Assembly (NCBI GenBank): GCA_964631205.1
Contig: CAZVWU010000003.1
Location: forward strand, 1-64,000
DNA length: 64,000 bases
Direction of reading: 5' to 3'
Origin: CAYYYJ01 sp964631205
GTDB lineage: Archaea; Aenigmatarchaeota; Aenigmatarchaeia; QMZP01; JACQNV01
Under the pieces are notes generated by a model. The model ran no database searches. It had not been told where the DNA came from and was given only the letters and a program-made list of their open reading frames with translations. The translations under genes and the position numbers were made by a program. Shown piece by piece: positions 17,497 to 24,639 of the stretch (its first letter is position 1; each line of letters starts with the position of its first letter).

Positions 17497-17655
17497 ATGG
17501 TAAGTGAAAAGGGGATTAAAGGCGGTGGTTACTATGAATGTGAAAGCTGCGGTTTTATTTACAGAAATAAGGAGACTGCAGAGAGATGCGAAAACTGGTG
17601 CAGAGAGCATAAAAGTTGTAATCTGGAAATAATCAAGGAAGCTGTAAAGATTTAG
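17497..17655 (+). CDS. 52-residue zinc-binding-like small protein
   Basis: A short frame begins at the ATG at 17497 and gives YYECESCGFIYRNKETAERC, then ENWCREHKSCN. The pattern CxxC, C, C, then HxxC is consistent with a compact zinc or iron site. It starts seven bases after the preceding stop and is followed immediately by the 17657 frame, so it fits the operon. No signal peptide is present, so it should be cytoplasmic. Confidence 0.7.
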   Translation: MVSEKGIKGGGYYECESCGFIYRNKETAERCENWCREHKSCNLEIIKEAVKI

Positions 17656-17656
17656 T

Positions 17657-17704
17657 ATGGAACTGGAATGCAAGTGTAAAAATAAGGGAGTGTTAGAGGG
17701 ATGA
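17657..17704 (+). CDS. Possible 15-residue leader peptide MELECKCKNKGVLEG
   Basis: This tiny frame starts one base after the previous stop and its TGA overlaps the ATG of the next gene (ATGA at 17701-17704). Such coupling is typical of a leader peptide, and it contains CKC, like others here. It may equally be chance. Expression evidence would be needed to keep it. Confidence 0.3.
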   Translation: MELECKCKNKGVLEG

Positions 17705-18846
17705 ACCATAATTTGCTTTATGGATTGTTGGCAGTAGTGGTGGTTTTGTCAGCAGTAAACCTGTTTTTTGTCACGTCTGCAGGCCAGTCGGCTTCTGCTG
17801 CTGTTGTAAAGGCGCAGGAAGATTCAAGGCCAGCTGAAATAGAGGTTGTGAAGATTTCTGATCCCAGTTGTTCTGATTGTTTCAATATAGACAAAGTTTT
17901 GTCTGAGTTGAAAACCAAGAATGTGAAAGTCCTGAAGGAAGAGGCTTTAAGCTTTTCTTCTGATGCAGGAAAAGAACTGATTAAAAAATTTGGAATAATA
18001 AAACTGCCGACTCTTATAGTTTCAGGCGAGGTAAAAAAACCTGGGATAGAAAGCTATTTTAAAGCGTGGGGGCCGAAAGAGGATGCCGGGAAAAATTATG
18101 CTGTGTTCAAGGATGTTCTCCCGCCTTATGTAAATCCCGTAGATGGGCAGGTCATTGGCAGGGTTTCAGCCACAACTATTATGGATTCGGAATGTCCTGA
18201 TTGCACAGATGTGGGATCCCTTGTAACCGCCCTAGAACAGCAGGCAGGGGTTGTTTTTTCAACCAAGAAGACAGTGGGCTACAGATCTGCAGAAGCGCAG
18301 GATTTGATTAAAAGGTTTGGTGTTGAAAGAATCCCTGCAATAATCATATCAAAAAATATTTTGGAATACCCGGCAGTGAAAGAAGTCTGGAGCCAGCTGA
18401 ATGCGACCGAGAAGAATGGCTTTTTTGCACTCCATGCGCAGCAGCCGCCATACAGGGATGCGAGATCAGGCCAAATCAAAGGGCTTGTAACGATGGTTTA
18501 CCTTACGGACAATTCGTGCAAAAACTGTTATGATGTGAAAAATAACAGGCAGATTGCTGGAAGGCTTGGTTTGGCCCTTGAAAAGGTTGATGAATTTGAT
18601 GTGAATTCCTCGGAAGGGAAAGAGCTTATAGCTAAATATAAAATAGAGAAAGCGCCGATTGCCTTGTTTTCGCCTGACGCAAAAGAATACCCATTGTTTG
18701 TTCAGGTCTGGCCTGAGGTGGGGTCAGTGGAAACAGACGGCTGGTTTGTGATGAGGAAGCCCGACCTTCTCGGGAATTACAGGGACCTGACGACTGGGAA
18801 TGAAATTATTATACAGAAACAGCAAACTGAAGGCGGCCGTGGCTAG
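17701..18846 (+). CDS. Anchored protein with three tandem thioredoxin-like domains
   Basis: The 381-residue protein has one N-terminal membrane helix and three thioredoxin-like domains outside. Each has a redox CxxC: PSCSDCF (about residue 58), SECPDCT (about 164) and NSCKNCY (about 276). Each is followed by a cis-proline candidate: IKLPTLI, ERIPAII and EKAPIAL. Linkers repeat a PPY...G-x-I-x-G pattern. Three linked oxidoreductase sites suggest a disulfide relay or a periplasmic-type thiol carrier served by a CcdA-like electron source. It overlaps the tiny upstream frame by four bases and ends next to paralogue C. No close named family was recognised. Confidence 0.8.
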   Translation: MNHNLLYGLLAVVVVLSAVNLFFVTSAGQSASAAVVKAQEDSRPAEIEVVKISDPSCSDCFNIDKVLSELKTKNVKVLKEEALSFSSDAGKELIKKFGIIKLPTLIVSGEVKKPGIESYFKAWGPKEDAGKNYAVFKDVLPPYVNPVDGQVIGRVSATTIMDSECPDCTDVGSLVTALEQQAGVVFSTKKTVGYRSAEAQDLIKRFGVERIPAIIISKNILEYPAVKEVWSQLNATEKNGFFALHAQQPPYRDARSGQIKGLVTMVYLTDNSCKNCYDVKNNRQIAGRLGLALEKVDEFDVNSSEGKELIAKYKIEKAPIALFSPDAKEYPLFVQVWPEVGSVETDGWFVMRKPDLLGNYRDLTTGNEIIIQKQQTEGGRG

Positions 18847-18851
18847 TGATT

Positions 18852-19532
18852 ATGGCAAATACTGTTATATTGTACAGCTCCATTGTTTTGCTTTTTGTAA
18901 TCTCAACAGGGCTCTTTTTTACAACCCAGCAAAAAATCGACCAGCTAAAATTAAGCAGCCAAGAGATATCAAATCCGATGGGCGAGAAGATGTCCAGAAT
19001 GTCCTTCTCTGATTTTGACAGGCAGACTGCAATGAAACTAATGGATAAAAACAATGATGGGAAATGTGATGCATGCGGCATGCCAGTTGAAATGTGTATA
19101 GATTCTGGAGAAATGGAATGCAGCATGAGCCCTGATTCAAAAATTGGGAAGCTTGGCTCCCAGCACATACATGCTGACTGGAAAATTTATCTGGATGGAA
19201 AAGTTATGGATTTTTCCGGTAAAGATCATATGACAAGAATGCAAAAAGGCTTATCTGTCAGCAGCTTTATCCATGTGGATTCTGGTTCGCCTTCCCCAGA
19301 AAAAACAGGCGATGTCCTGCATATGCATGCTACTGGCGTCCCTTTATCCCTGTTTTTCAAAAGTTTGGATATAGAATTGCCTGATAATGTAAAAATGTAT
19401 GTCAATGGGAAAGAAGTTCAAGACTGGAAAAATTATGTTTTCAGTGATTTGGACAAAATCCTGATTACTGATGGAAAAGGAAATATTACAGAACAGCTAA
19501 ACTCAATTACAGATTTCACAGGAAATCATTAG
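18852..19532 (+). CDS. HxH-domain membrane protein, paralogue C, with EF-hand-like CxxC loop
   Basis: The 226-residue protein has an N-terminal membrane helix, then an EF-hand-like loop fused with thiols (LMDKNNDGKCDACGMPVEMC), and the HxH domain: SQHIHADWKIYLDG, DVLHMHATGVPLSLFF and VKMYVNGKEVQDWKNYVFSD. The last block aligns well with paralogues A and B. The ATG at 18852 is used; a GTG at 18846 overlaps the previous stop and may also initiate. Its direct coupling with the triple-thioredoxin gene supports a shared role in outer thiol or metal chemistry. Confidence 0.75.
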   Translation: MANTVILYSSIVLLFVISTGLFFTTQQKIDQLKLSSQEISNPMGEKMSRMSFSDFDRQTAMKLMDKNNDGKCDACGMPVEMCIDSGEMECSMSPDSKIGKLGSQHIHADWKIYLDGKVMDFSGKDHMTRMQKGLSVSSFIHVDSGSPSPEKTGDVLHMHATGVPLSLFFKSLDIELPDNVKMYVNGKEVQDWKNYVFSDLDKILITDGKGNITEQLNSITDFTGNH

Positions 19533-19592
19533 GTGAGACTATCAAGGAAGGTTAGATCACTAAAAAAAGCTGAAGAAAAAGCGAAGAAGTAA
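19533..19592 (+). CDS. Possible 19-residue basic peptide
   Basis: A GTG directly after the previous stop opens a short Lys/Arg-rich frame (starts MRLSRKVRSLKKAEEKAKK). It fills the gap before the metallothionein-like gene. There is no independent support beyond the compact spacing. Confidence 0.2.
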   Translation: MRLSRKVRSLKKAEEKAKK

Positions 19593-19602
19593 AAATTCAA
19601 GC

Positions 19603-19610
19603 GGAGGTGA
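19603..19610 (+). promoter_or_regulatory. Perfect Shine-Dalgarno before the metallothionein-like gene
   Basis: GGAGGTGA, a full anti-16S match, lies four bases before the ATG at 19615 and strongly supports that this 43-codon frame is translated. Confidence 0.75.
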
Positions 19611-19614
19611 TTTT

Positions 19615-19746
19615 ATGGTGGAAAAGAAATGTTGTAGCGGCGGCGTCTGCCCGTCTTGTGACTGTTGCATCTGCGTATGCACAAAAGAGCTGAAAAAGTC
19701 CTTGTCCCCTGAAGCGCAGGAACTGCTGATAAAAGCTTTTAGCTGA
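19615..19746 (+). CDS. 43-residue metallothionein-like Cys-rich peptide
   Basis: The frame encodes KKCCSGGVCPSCDCCICVC in the N-terminal half: nine cysteines within 17 residues, in CC, CxxC and CxC arrangements. The C-terminal half is a short amphipathic helix (SPEAQELLIKAF). No signal peptide is present, so it should be cytoplasmic and bind Cu(I), Zn(II) or another soft metal; this is inference from composition. The perfect ribosome binding site and the operon context make it a real gene despite its size. Confidence 0.75.
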   Translation: MVEKKCCSGGVCPSCDCCICVCTKELKKSLSPEAQELLIKAFS

Positions 19747-19873
19747 AATAATGCCGGATTTCAGGAGATCAATCCTTTGTTTGCTTTTATTGCCTTTTCA
19801 TTGATTAACTGTAAGGAATGCTGTGTGGTTGAAAAATGCTAAAATTCGGCAGAAAGAGTTTAAGGTGAAATTT

Positions 19874-20071
19874 ATGAAATGCTGTAAAAATAACAGATGG
19901 CTGACGGCATTATGTTTTGCGCCAATTTTGTTATTCATTCCTCTAAAAATATTTTTCCCGCAGTTCGCTTATCTGTCATTTCTTGCATTCTTGATTTGCC
20001 CTGTTTCAATGGTTTTATTGATTTACGTCTTTGGCAAGGAGGATAGTTGTGCCCATAAAAAAAGAAAATGA
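19874..20071 (+). CDS. Small two-helix membrane protein with N-terminal CC
   Basis: The 65-residue protein begins MKCCKNNRW, has two membrane helices (about residues 10-28 and 31-50) and ends in a Cys/His-containing basic tail (EDSCAHKKRK). The CC pair and Cys-His tail could bind metal on the cytoplasmic side. The start at 19874 is supported by AGGTGA six bases upstream; a longer frame to 19823 is less likely. It overlaps the next gene. Confidence 0.65.
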   Translation: MKCCKNNRWLTALCFAPILLFIPLKIFFPQFAYLSFLAFLICPVSMVLLIYVFGKEDSCAHKKRK

Positions 20072-20468
20072 CAAGATAGAAAAAAGTCCGAGAATTTTTG
20101 CAGCGATGAGCGGGGCTTCTGGCGGATTAAGTTTTCTAGGCGGCTGGCAGGTGTGCCATAATCTTTGTTTAGCTGTCATTGCGCTGCTTTCATTAATAGG
20201 GGTGACTGTTGTTGGGATGCCACTGCTGTTTTTGACGCAATATGCAGTTTATTTCTGGTCAGCTGCCGCAGTTTTTCTTGCCCCGACACTTTACATGTAT
20301 TCTAAACACTCAAAGTGCGTGTCAAAAAACCTAATAATTTTCAATATAGGTATACTGATTTTTAGTGTGCCTTTCGTTCAGGAACTGAATCCTTTTTTTT
20401 GGGCAGTTGGCGGAATAATAATCTTTTACACCATCTTTAATTTTATCAAGAATAAAAGGGCTGGTTGA
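20049..20468 (+). CDS. Four-helix small membrane protein
   Basis: A 139-residue protein with about four membrane helices. Its first helix region reads GGWQVCHNLCLAVIALLSL, with Cys and His next to each other in the membrane, and a loop has SKHSKCVSK. This layout recalls small soft-metal (mercury/copper type) membrane carriers, but no family could be assigned by eye. The GTG at 20049 follows AAGGAGG by six bases and overlaps the previous gene by 23 bases, indicating coupled translation. Confidence 0.65.
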   Translation: MPIKKENDKIEKSPRIFAAMSGASGGLSFLGGWQVCHNLCLAVIALLSLIGVTVVGMPLLFLTQYAVYFWSAAAVFLAPTLYMYSKHSKCVSKNLIIFNIGILIFSVPFVQELNPFFWAVGGIIIFYTIFNFIKNKRAG

Positions 20469-20470
20469 CT

Positions 20471-21265
20471 ATGAAAATTATATTAATTTTACTTGTGTTT
20501 GGTATCCTGATAATTTCAGGCTGTACGGCCCCAAACCCGCCAATTAAAACAGAAAACCACCAGATGGACCATATGGCAATGGAAGCCCACGGAGGGGACA
20601 GGGAGTCTGTTGGGATCCATATGTACAGGGTTTATTTTGAGAGGCCAGCACCTGACGGCGGGCAAACAAAACTAAAATTCAGGGTGACAGAACTGTATTC
20701 TGAAAAGGCTGTGGATCTTGAGGTCGTCCATGAGAAAATAATGCATGTTGTTTTTGTGAGGGACGATTTGAAATATTTCGGGCACATACATCCTGAGCCA
20801 GCAGGGAATGGTTTTTTGGAGGCCCCTTACAGATTTTTGGCGCCTGGAAAATACAGGGTTTGGGCTGATTTCACAGTTGATGGGATGCAGCACCTTGTTG
20901 ATTTTGACTTTGAAATAAATGGCGTGGAACAAGCTGAAGAAGATAGTTTAAAGGGGATTAAGGTAAGCATGGAAACCGCTGAAGACATACAGATGGGGAA
21001 AGAGTACCAGCTTAAATTTATGGTTTTAGACACAGAAAATAAGCCGGTAAAAATAACAGAAAAGTTCCTTGCCGCAAATGCCCACTTAATTGATATAGAC
21101 CAGTCCCTTGAAGAATTCAGCCACAATCATGACGAGAATTTTGATGGCGATAATGTAATTTCCTTTAGCCACAAATTTAAAAAAGCAGGCAACCATAGGT
21201 TATGGGTCCAGTTCTCAGCTGGAGGCCAGGAAAGGACAGCGCCTTTTGAAGTTGGGGTGAAGTAA
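20471..21265 (+). CDS. His-rich lipoprotein, YtkA/copper-operon type
   Basis: The 264-residue product is a lipoprotein (ILIISGC lipobox) with an outer His/Met-rich segment NHQMDHMAMEAHGG just after the anchor. Two beta-sandwich halves follow; each carries a signature seen in secreted proteins of copper-resistance operons: HVVFVRDDLKYFGHIHPE with FLAPGKYRVWADF, and AHLIDIDQSLEEFSHNHDE with KAGNHRLWVQF. It is a likely outer-surface metal-binding protein. It begins two bases after the previous stop and precedes the NTF2-like gene by three. Confidence 0.75.
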   Translation: MKIILILLVFGILIISGCTAPNPPIKTENHQMDHMAMEAHGGDRESVGIHMYRVYFERPAPDGGQTKLKFRVTELYSEKAVDLEVVHEKIMHVVFVRDDLKYFGHIHPEPAGNGFLEAPYRFLAPGKYRVWADFTVDGMQHLVDFDFEINGVEQAEEDSLKGIKVSMETAEDIQMGKEYQLKFMVLDTENKPVKITEKFLAANAHLIDIDQSLEEFSHNHDENFDGDNVISFSHKFKKAGNHRLWVQFSAGGQERTAPFEVGVK

Positions 21266-21268
21266 AAT

Positions 21269-21727
21269 ATGGCAAAATCGGTTTTGGCAGGGAGCATAAT
21301 AATTCTGCTGATTGCAATCTTTTTGGGCATTTTTATTTCCGGCCTTCCACCGCAGGCTGAGTACAAATTCCCGGGCGCAACAGAAGCAGTAAAGCAGTAT
21401 TTTGAATCTTGGGGCAAAAAAGACTGGCCGAACATGTATTCTGTTATTTCAGATGGCTTCAAGAAGATTGAGCCAACTGCGAAAACCTTGGCTGGTTTCA
21501 AAGTGTATGCTGAAAGCCAGAATATGTCAGCCGTGAAAATTCTTGGTTTGAAAGAGGAATCTAATGATGGAAAAACTGCAATTATTGGTTACTCCGCAGA
21601 ATTTACTTTATCAGATGGGTCAAAAAAAGAGTTCTCAGACAAGTTTACACTAAAATTCAGGGAAGCTGATGTGATAAAGGGGTGGAAGCTGATACATCCT
21701 TATGGGGAGAATATAGACACTTCTTAA
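21269..21727 (+). CDS. Anchored NTF2-like protein
   Basis: The 152-residue protein has one N-terminal membrane helix (SIIILLIAIFLGIFIS) and an outer alpha+beta domain of the NTF2/SnoaL type: AVKQYFESWGKKDWPNMYSV, AESQNMSAVKILGL and the final strand GWKLIHPYGE. Such domains bind small ligands or stabilise partner proteins. It closes the polycistronic run that began at 17281. Confidence 0.65.
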   Translation: MAKSVLAGSIIILLIAIFLGIFISGLPPQAEYKFPGATEAVKQYFESWGKKDWPNMYSVISDGFKKIEPTAKTLAGFKVYAESQNMSAVKILGLKEESNDGKTAIIGYSAEFTLSDGSKKEFSDKFTLKFREADVIKGWKLIHPYGENIDTS

Positions 21728-21773
21728 GCTTTCGCTAGAACGATATAACAGTGTTATCTATAGGCCCCACAAG

Positions 21774-21781
21774 GTTTATAA
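21774..21781 (+). promoter_or_regulatory. TATA box of the cupredoxin gene
   Basis: GTTTATAAAT starts at about 21773, some 28 bases before the ATG at 21804, indicating a separate leaderless transcript from the preceding operon. Confidence 0.6.
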
Positions 21782-21803
21782 ATCCACATGTTAAATAAGT
21801 GGT

Positions 21804-22856
21804 ATGAATTTGAAATTTTTGCCAATTGTTCTTGTAGCGGCAGTTGTTTTGGTGGCAGGATGCGCTCAAAAGCAGCAGCCTACTCCTACACCTGTAGCAG
21901 CAACACCTGACATAACAATAACATCACCGGCAGCAGGCGCAACTGTTTCAGGCCCTGATGTCACAATCGGTTTCTCAGTTTCTAATTTGAAGATAGTTGC
22001 TCCTCCAGCAGATGGCAAGAATGTGGCTGGGCAGGGACATTTGCATGGATATCTCGATGATGGACAATATATTCCTATAGCCGACACCTCATATGTAGCT
22101 AAAGGCTTGTCTGCTGGAAAACACAAGTTCAGGCTTGAACTCCAGAACAATGACCATTCATTGCTTTCACCTAAAGTGATGAAAGAGGTCGAATTTACAG
22201 TAGGCTCAGCAGCTGCAGGAGGCACAACCCCTGCAATAACATTCACAACCCCAACAGAAGGCGCAACTGTTTCAGGCCCTGATGTAACGCTTACATTTTC
22301 AGTATCAAACTTCCAGGTGGTTGGACCTCCAGAAGACGGGAAGAATGTTGATGGAAAAGGGCACTTTCATGGCTATGTTGATGGCGGCGACTATATTCCA
22401 ATAGCATCTAATAGTTACACAGCTAAAGGGTTGACCTCAGGCAAGCACACATTTAAGCTGGATCTAAGGAATAATGACCACAGCGCATACTCACCTGCCG
22501 TGATGAAAGAGATCACATTCACTGTAGGGTCAACAAAAACATTCACTATGGACATAAACCATGATGCAGGATATGTTGTGAAAGACAGTTCAGGCGCTTC
22601 TGTGAGCGAAATAAAGGTTAGTACAGGCGACACAGTCAAGCTTCTTGGCACAAGCACACCATTATCCCACAATCATGGAGTTGCAATAGACGCCCTTAAT
22701 GTAAATGTGGAAATCAAGGCTTTACCAGGAACAACACCGCAGGAATTGACATTTACTGCACCAACAGCAGGGACATACCAAATATACTGCAAGACATGCC
22801 TAGGCGGAGCGCTTGGAGCCCATCCATGGCATAAAATAAACCTGGTCGTGCAGTAA
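21804..22856 (+). CDS. Lipoprotein with two GHLHGYLD-type domains and a cupredoxin
   Basis: The 350-residue lipoprotein (VLVAGCAQ lipobox) holds two tandem domains of about 110 residues, each with SGPDVTIGFSVSN, then GHLHGYLDDGQYIP or GHFHGYVDGGDYIP, then SAGKHKFRLELQNNDHS. The C-terminal 100 residues are a cupredoxin: VSTGDTVKLLGTSTPLSHNHG, then GTYQIYCKTCLGG, then AHPWHKINL. The His, two Cys and two His are candidate copper ligands; the CxxC with HPWH differs from classical plastocyanin, which has a single Cys and Met. A surface electron carrier or copper store is likely. Confidence 0.82.
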   Translation: MNLKFLPIVLVAAVVLVAGCAQKQQPTPTPVAATPDITITSPAAGATVSGPDVTIGFSVSNLKIVAPPADGKNVAGQGHLHGYLDDGQYIPIADTSYVAKGLSAGKHKFRLELQNNDHSLLSPKVMKEVEFTVGSAAAGGTTPAITFTTPTEGATVSGPDVTLTFSVSNFQVVGPPEDGKNVDGKGHFHGYVDGGDYIPIASNSYTAKGLTSGKHTFKLDLRNNDHSAYSPAVMKEITFTVGSTKTFTMDINHDAGYVVKDSSGASVSEIKVSTGDTVKLLGTSTPLSHNHGVAIDALNVNVEIKALPGTTPQELTFTAPTAGTYQIYCKTCLGGALGAHPWHKINLVVQ

Positions 22857-22865
22857 ATTTAAGTT

Positions 22866-23687
22866 ATGGCTGTTGCTGATTTAATAAATAAATATACTGT
22901 CTACGATTACCTTATTGTTTTTCTTCTAATACTATTTGCAGTAAATTCTACTACGCAAAATCTTTGGCAAAACTCTTTACCCCACATAATTATAACTGTC
23001 GGCCTTGCTGTTTTTCTTGATCTGGCGCTTTCCTTTTTGAAGAGCAAAAGGAAGCCTAAAGAAGGCCAGATGGCTATGCCGCCATTCAAGGTCCATTTGC
23101 CGAAGAGCGCGATAATCTCAGGCATGATTGTTGGGCTGCTTATAGAGCCAACCGGCCTTTCATGGCCTGCGCTCGCTCCTGTTATAATGGCTCCTTTAGT
23201 GGCTATTTTGCTTAAACACCTTATCAGGATAAAAGGCGACCATATATTTAACCCTGCAAACTTGGGGTTGCTTGTTACAATAACAGTTTTGGCATCCTCA
23301 ATCTCTTGGTGGGGGGCAAGCCCGCCATGGCTGGTAGCCTTATTTGGGCTGTTTGTTGCCTACAGGCTGAAAAGGCCAAACCCTGCGCTTGCTTTCCTTG
23401 CAGTTTATTTCCTGCTTACAATGGGTTATGATGCAGCAACCAGCACATCCTTTACATCAGATTCAATCCTCCAGCAGTTAAATAATGGCACAATCCTCTT
23501 TTTTGGGTTTATAATGGTGCAGGAGCCTGTAACAGCACCGCGATCAAGCAAATCAAGGCTGGTATTCGGGGTGCTTGTCGCAATCTTTGCCTTTGCGTTG
23601 ACCTTCTATTTAAGGCAATACAGCCTGCTTTTAGGGCTTGTTCTAGCTGACCTTTTTGTGCTGCCGCTGAACTGGAAGCTGAAATAG
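22866..23687 (+). CDS. RnfD/NqrB-like membrane protein
   Basis: The 273-residue protein has about eight membrane helices and follows the RnfD/NqrB pattern: DHIFNPANLGLLV in the middle and FFGFIMVQEPVTAPRSSKSR near the end, where the family has MxTDPxTSP. The flavin-bearing SGAT-type threonine site is represented by DAATSTSFTSD, which may or may not hold FMN. It starts nine bases after the cupredoxin lipoprotein, and no other Rnf subunit is nearby. A quinone-free flavin electron carrier feeding the outer redox proteins is a plausible role. Confidence 0.8.
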   Translation: MAVADLINKYTVYDYLIVFLLILFAVNSTTQNLWQNSLPHIIITVGLAVFLDLALSFLKSKRKPKEGQMAMPPFKVHLPKSAIISGMIVGLLIEPTGLSWPALAPVIMAPLVAILLKHLIRIKGDHIFNPANLGLLVTITVLASSISWWGASPPWLVALFGLFVAYRLKRPNPALAFLAVYFLLTMGYDAATSTSFTSDSILQQLNNGTILFFGFIMVQEPVTAPRSSKSRLVFGVLVAIFAFALTFYLRQYSLLLGLVLADLFVLPLNWKLK

Positions 23688-23765
23688 CAGCACTTCTTTT
23701 CTGAAGAAAAAATAGAAATAGGCCACCGTTTAAATCATATTATTTTTATTCTCTTTTTCAAAATT

Positions 23766-23984
23766 TTAGGGCGTAGTGCGCAGATAATTTCCTGATCGTT
23801 TGTCATATGTTAACCATGCTATAGCTAACATATCTGCAGGCAAAGAGGCTAAACCTGTTATTGCTGCAAAATAGCTTCCAGGAAAATTCTTCTCTGACCA
23901 TAGGTCTCTTATGTCTTTCACGCAGACCTCAAGAGAATAAGAAAACCGGCTTCTATAGGTTTGACCGCTGATGTCTGTTAGCAT
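23766..23984 (-). CDS. Hypothetical small protein
   Basis: A 72-residue frame from the ATG at 23984 (a GTG at 24002 is an alternative). It contains a short hydrophobic stretch and no recognisable motif. It is kept because it fills an otherwise empty stretch and has no longer competitor, but coding status is uncertain. Confidence 0.35.
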   Translation of the reverse strand: MLTDISGQTYRSRFSYSLEVCVKDIRDLWSEKNFPGSYFAAITGLASLPADMLAIAWLTYDKRSGNYLRTTP

Positions 23985-24061
23985 AATAAGAAGAATTAGC
24001 ACGATAGATTTAAAAATAAAGATAAGAAGAAAAAATCAAAGGAAAATATGTCCTGTTCCGG

Positions 24062-24205
24062 TTATCCGCCTATCCTGAACATTTTTGTGCCGCAAGTCGG
24101 GCATTCGCCTTTTGTTGCAGGCCTGCCGTTTTTCAGTTTCACAGATTTCGGATTTTTTATTTCGACATTTTTCTTTTTGCACTTGACGCAGTAACCCTTT
24201 GGCAT
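24062..24205 (-). CDS. DUF5679-type small zinc-ribbon protein
   Basis: A 47-residue frame encodes MPKGYCVKCKKKNVEI, then KLKNGRPATKGECPTCG and TKMFRIGG. This is the compact DUF5679 form: two CxxC knuckles making one zinc ribbon, with the conserved NGRPA(T)KG and CGTKMFRIG. The function of the family is unknown; RNA or ribosome association is likely. It is divergent to the histone gene. Confidence 0.88.
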   Translation of the reverse strand: MPKGYCVKCKKKNVEIKNPKSVKLKNGRPATKGECPTCGTKMFRIGG

Positions 24206-24410
24206 AAGAAGCAAATTGCTGTATCACCTACCCCCTTAATGAAATTAAATTAATTACTATTAGAACCGTGCTATATAAAGGTTGTGAGGGGCGATTTTCT
24301 TTTATAGCTAAAAACTTGCTTAAGCCGCGGAATAAGCTAAAAATGGGTTGTTTTTCTGCAAAAAAAACATTTATATAGCAAAAAAGTAAAATAGATTCAG
24401 AAAATGCCTT

Positions 24411-24620
24411 ATGCCTATACTATCGCTAGCTGCCATGGAGAAGCTGCTGAGGAAAGCTGGATCAGAAAGGGTATCAAAAAAAGCGGCTGTAGAGCTTTCC
24501 TCTGTGCTTGAAGAAATCGGGGTCGAAATAAGCAGGGACGCCGCAGAGCTGGCAAAGCATGCAGGAAGGAAGACTGTTATCGGCGAGGACATAAAGCTTG
24601 CCAGGAAAAAGGCTGAATAA
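24411..24620 (+). CDS. Archaeal histone
   Basis: The 69-residue protein is a bare histone fold with no tails: helix 1 PILSLAAMEKLLRKAG, loop SERVSKKA, long helix 2 AAVELSSVLEEIGVEISRDAAELAKHAG, loop RKTVIGEDI and helix 3 KLARKKA. The conserved R-T pair contact (RKTV) and the arginine at the first loop (SERVS) are present. It packages DNA as dimers and larger polymers. A TATA box (ATTTATATAG at about 24369) precedes it by about 36 bases. Confidence 0.92.
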   Translation: MPILSLAAMEKLLRKAGSERVSKKAAVELSSVLEEIGVEISRDAAELAKHAGRKTVIGEDIKLARKKAE

Positions 24621-24639
24621 TTTTTTGAATCTTATTTTT

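Noticed and set aside
24036..24227. A longer minus-strand frame of 63 codons overlapping the zinc-ribbon gene
   Set aside because: The 47-codon frame at 24062-24205 encodes a recognisable DUF5679 protein with conserved residues; the longer frame is its shadow.
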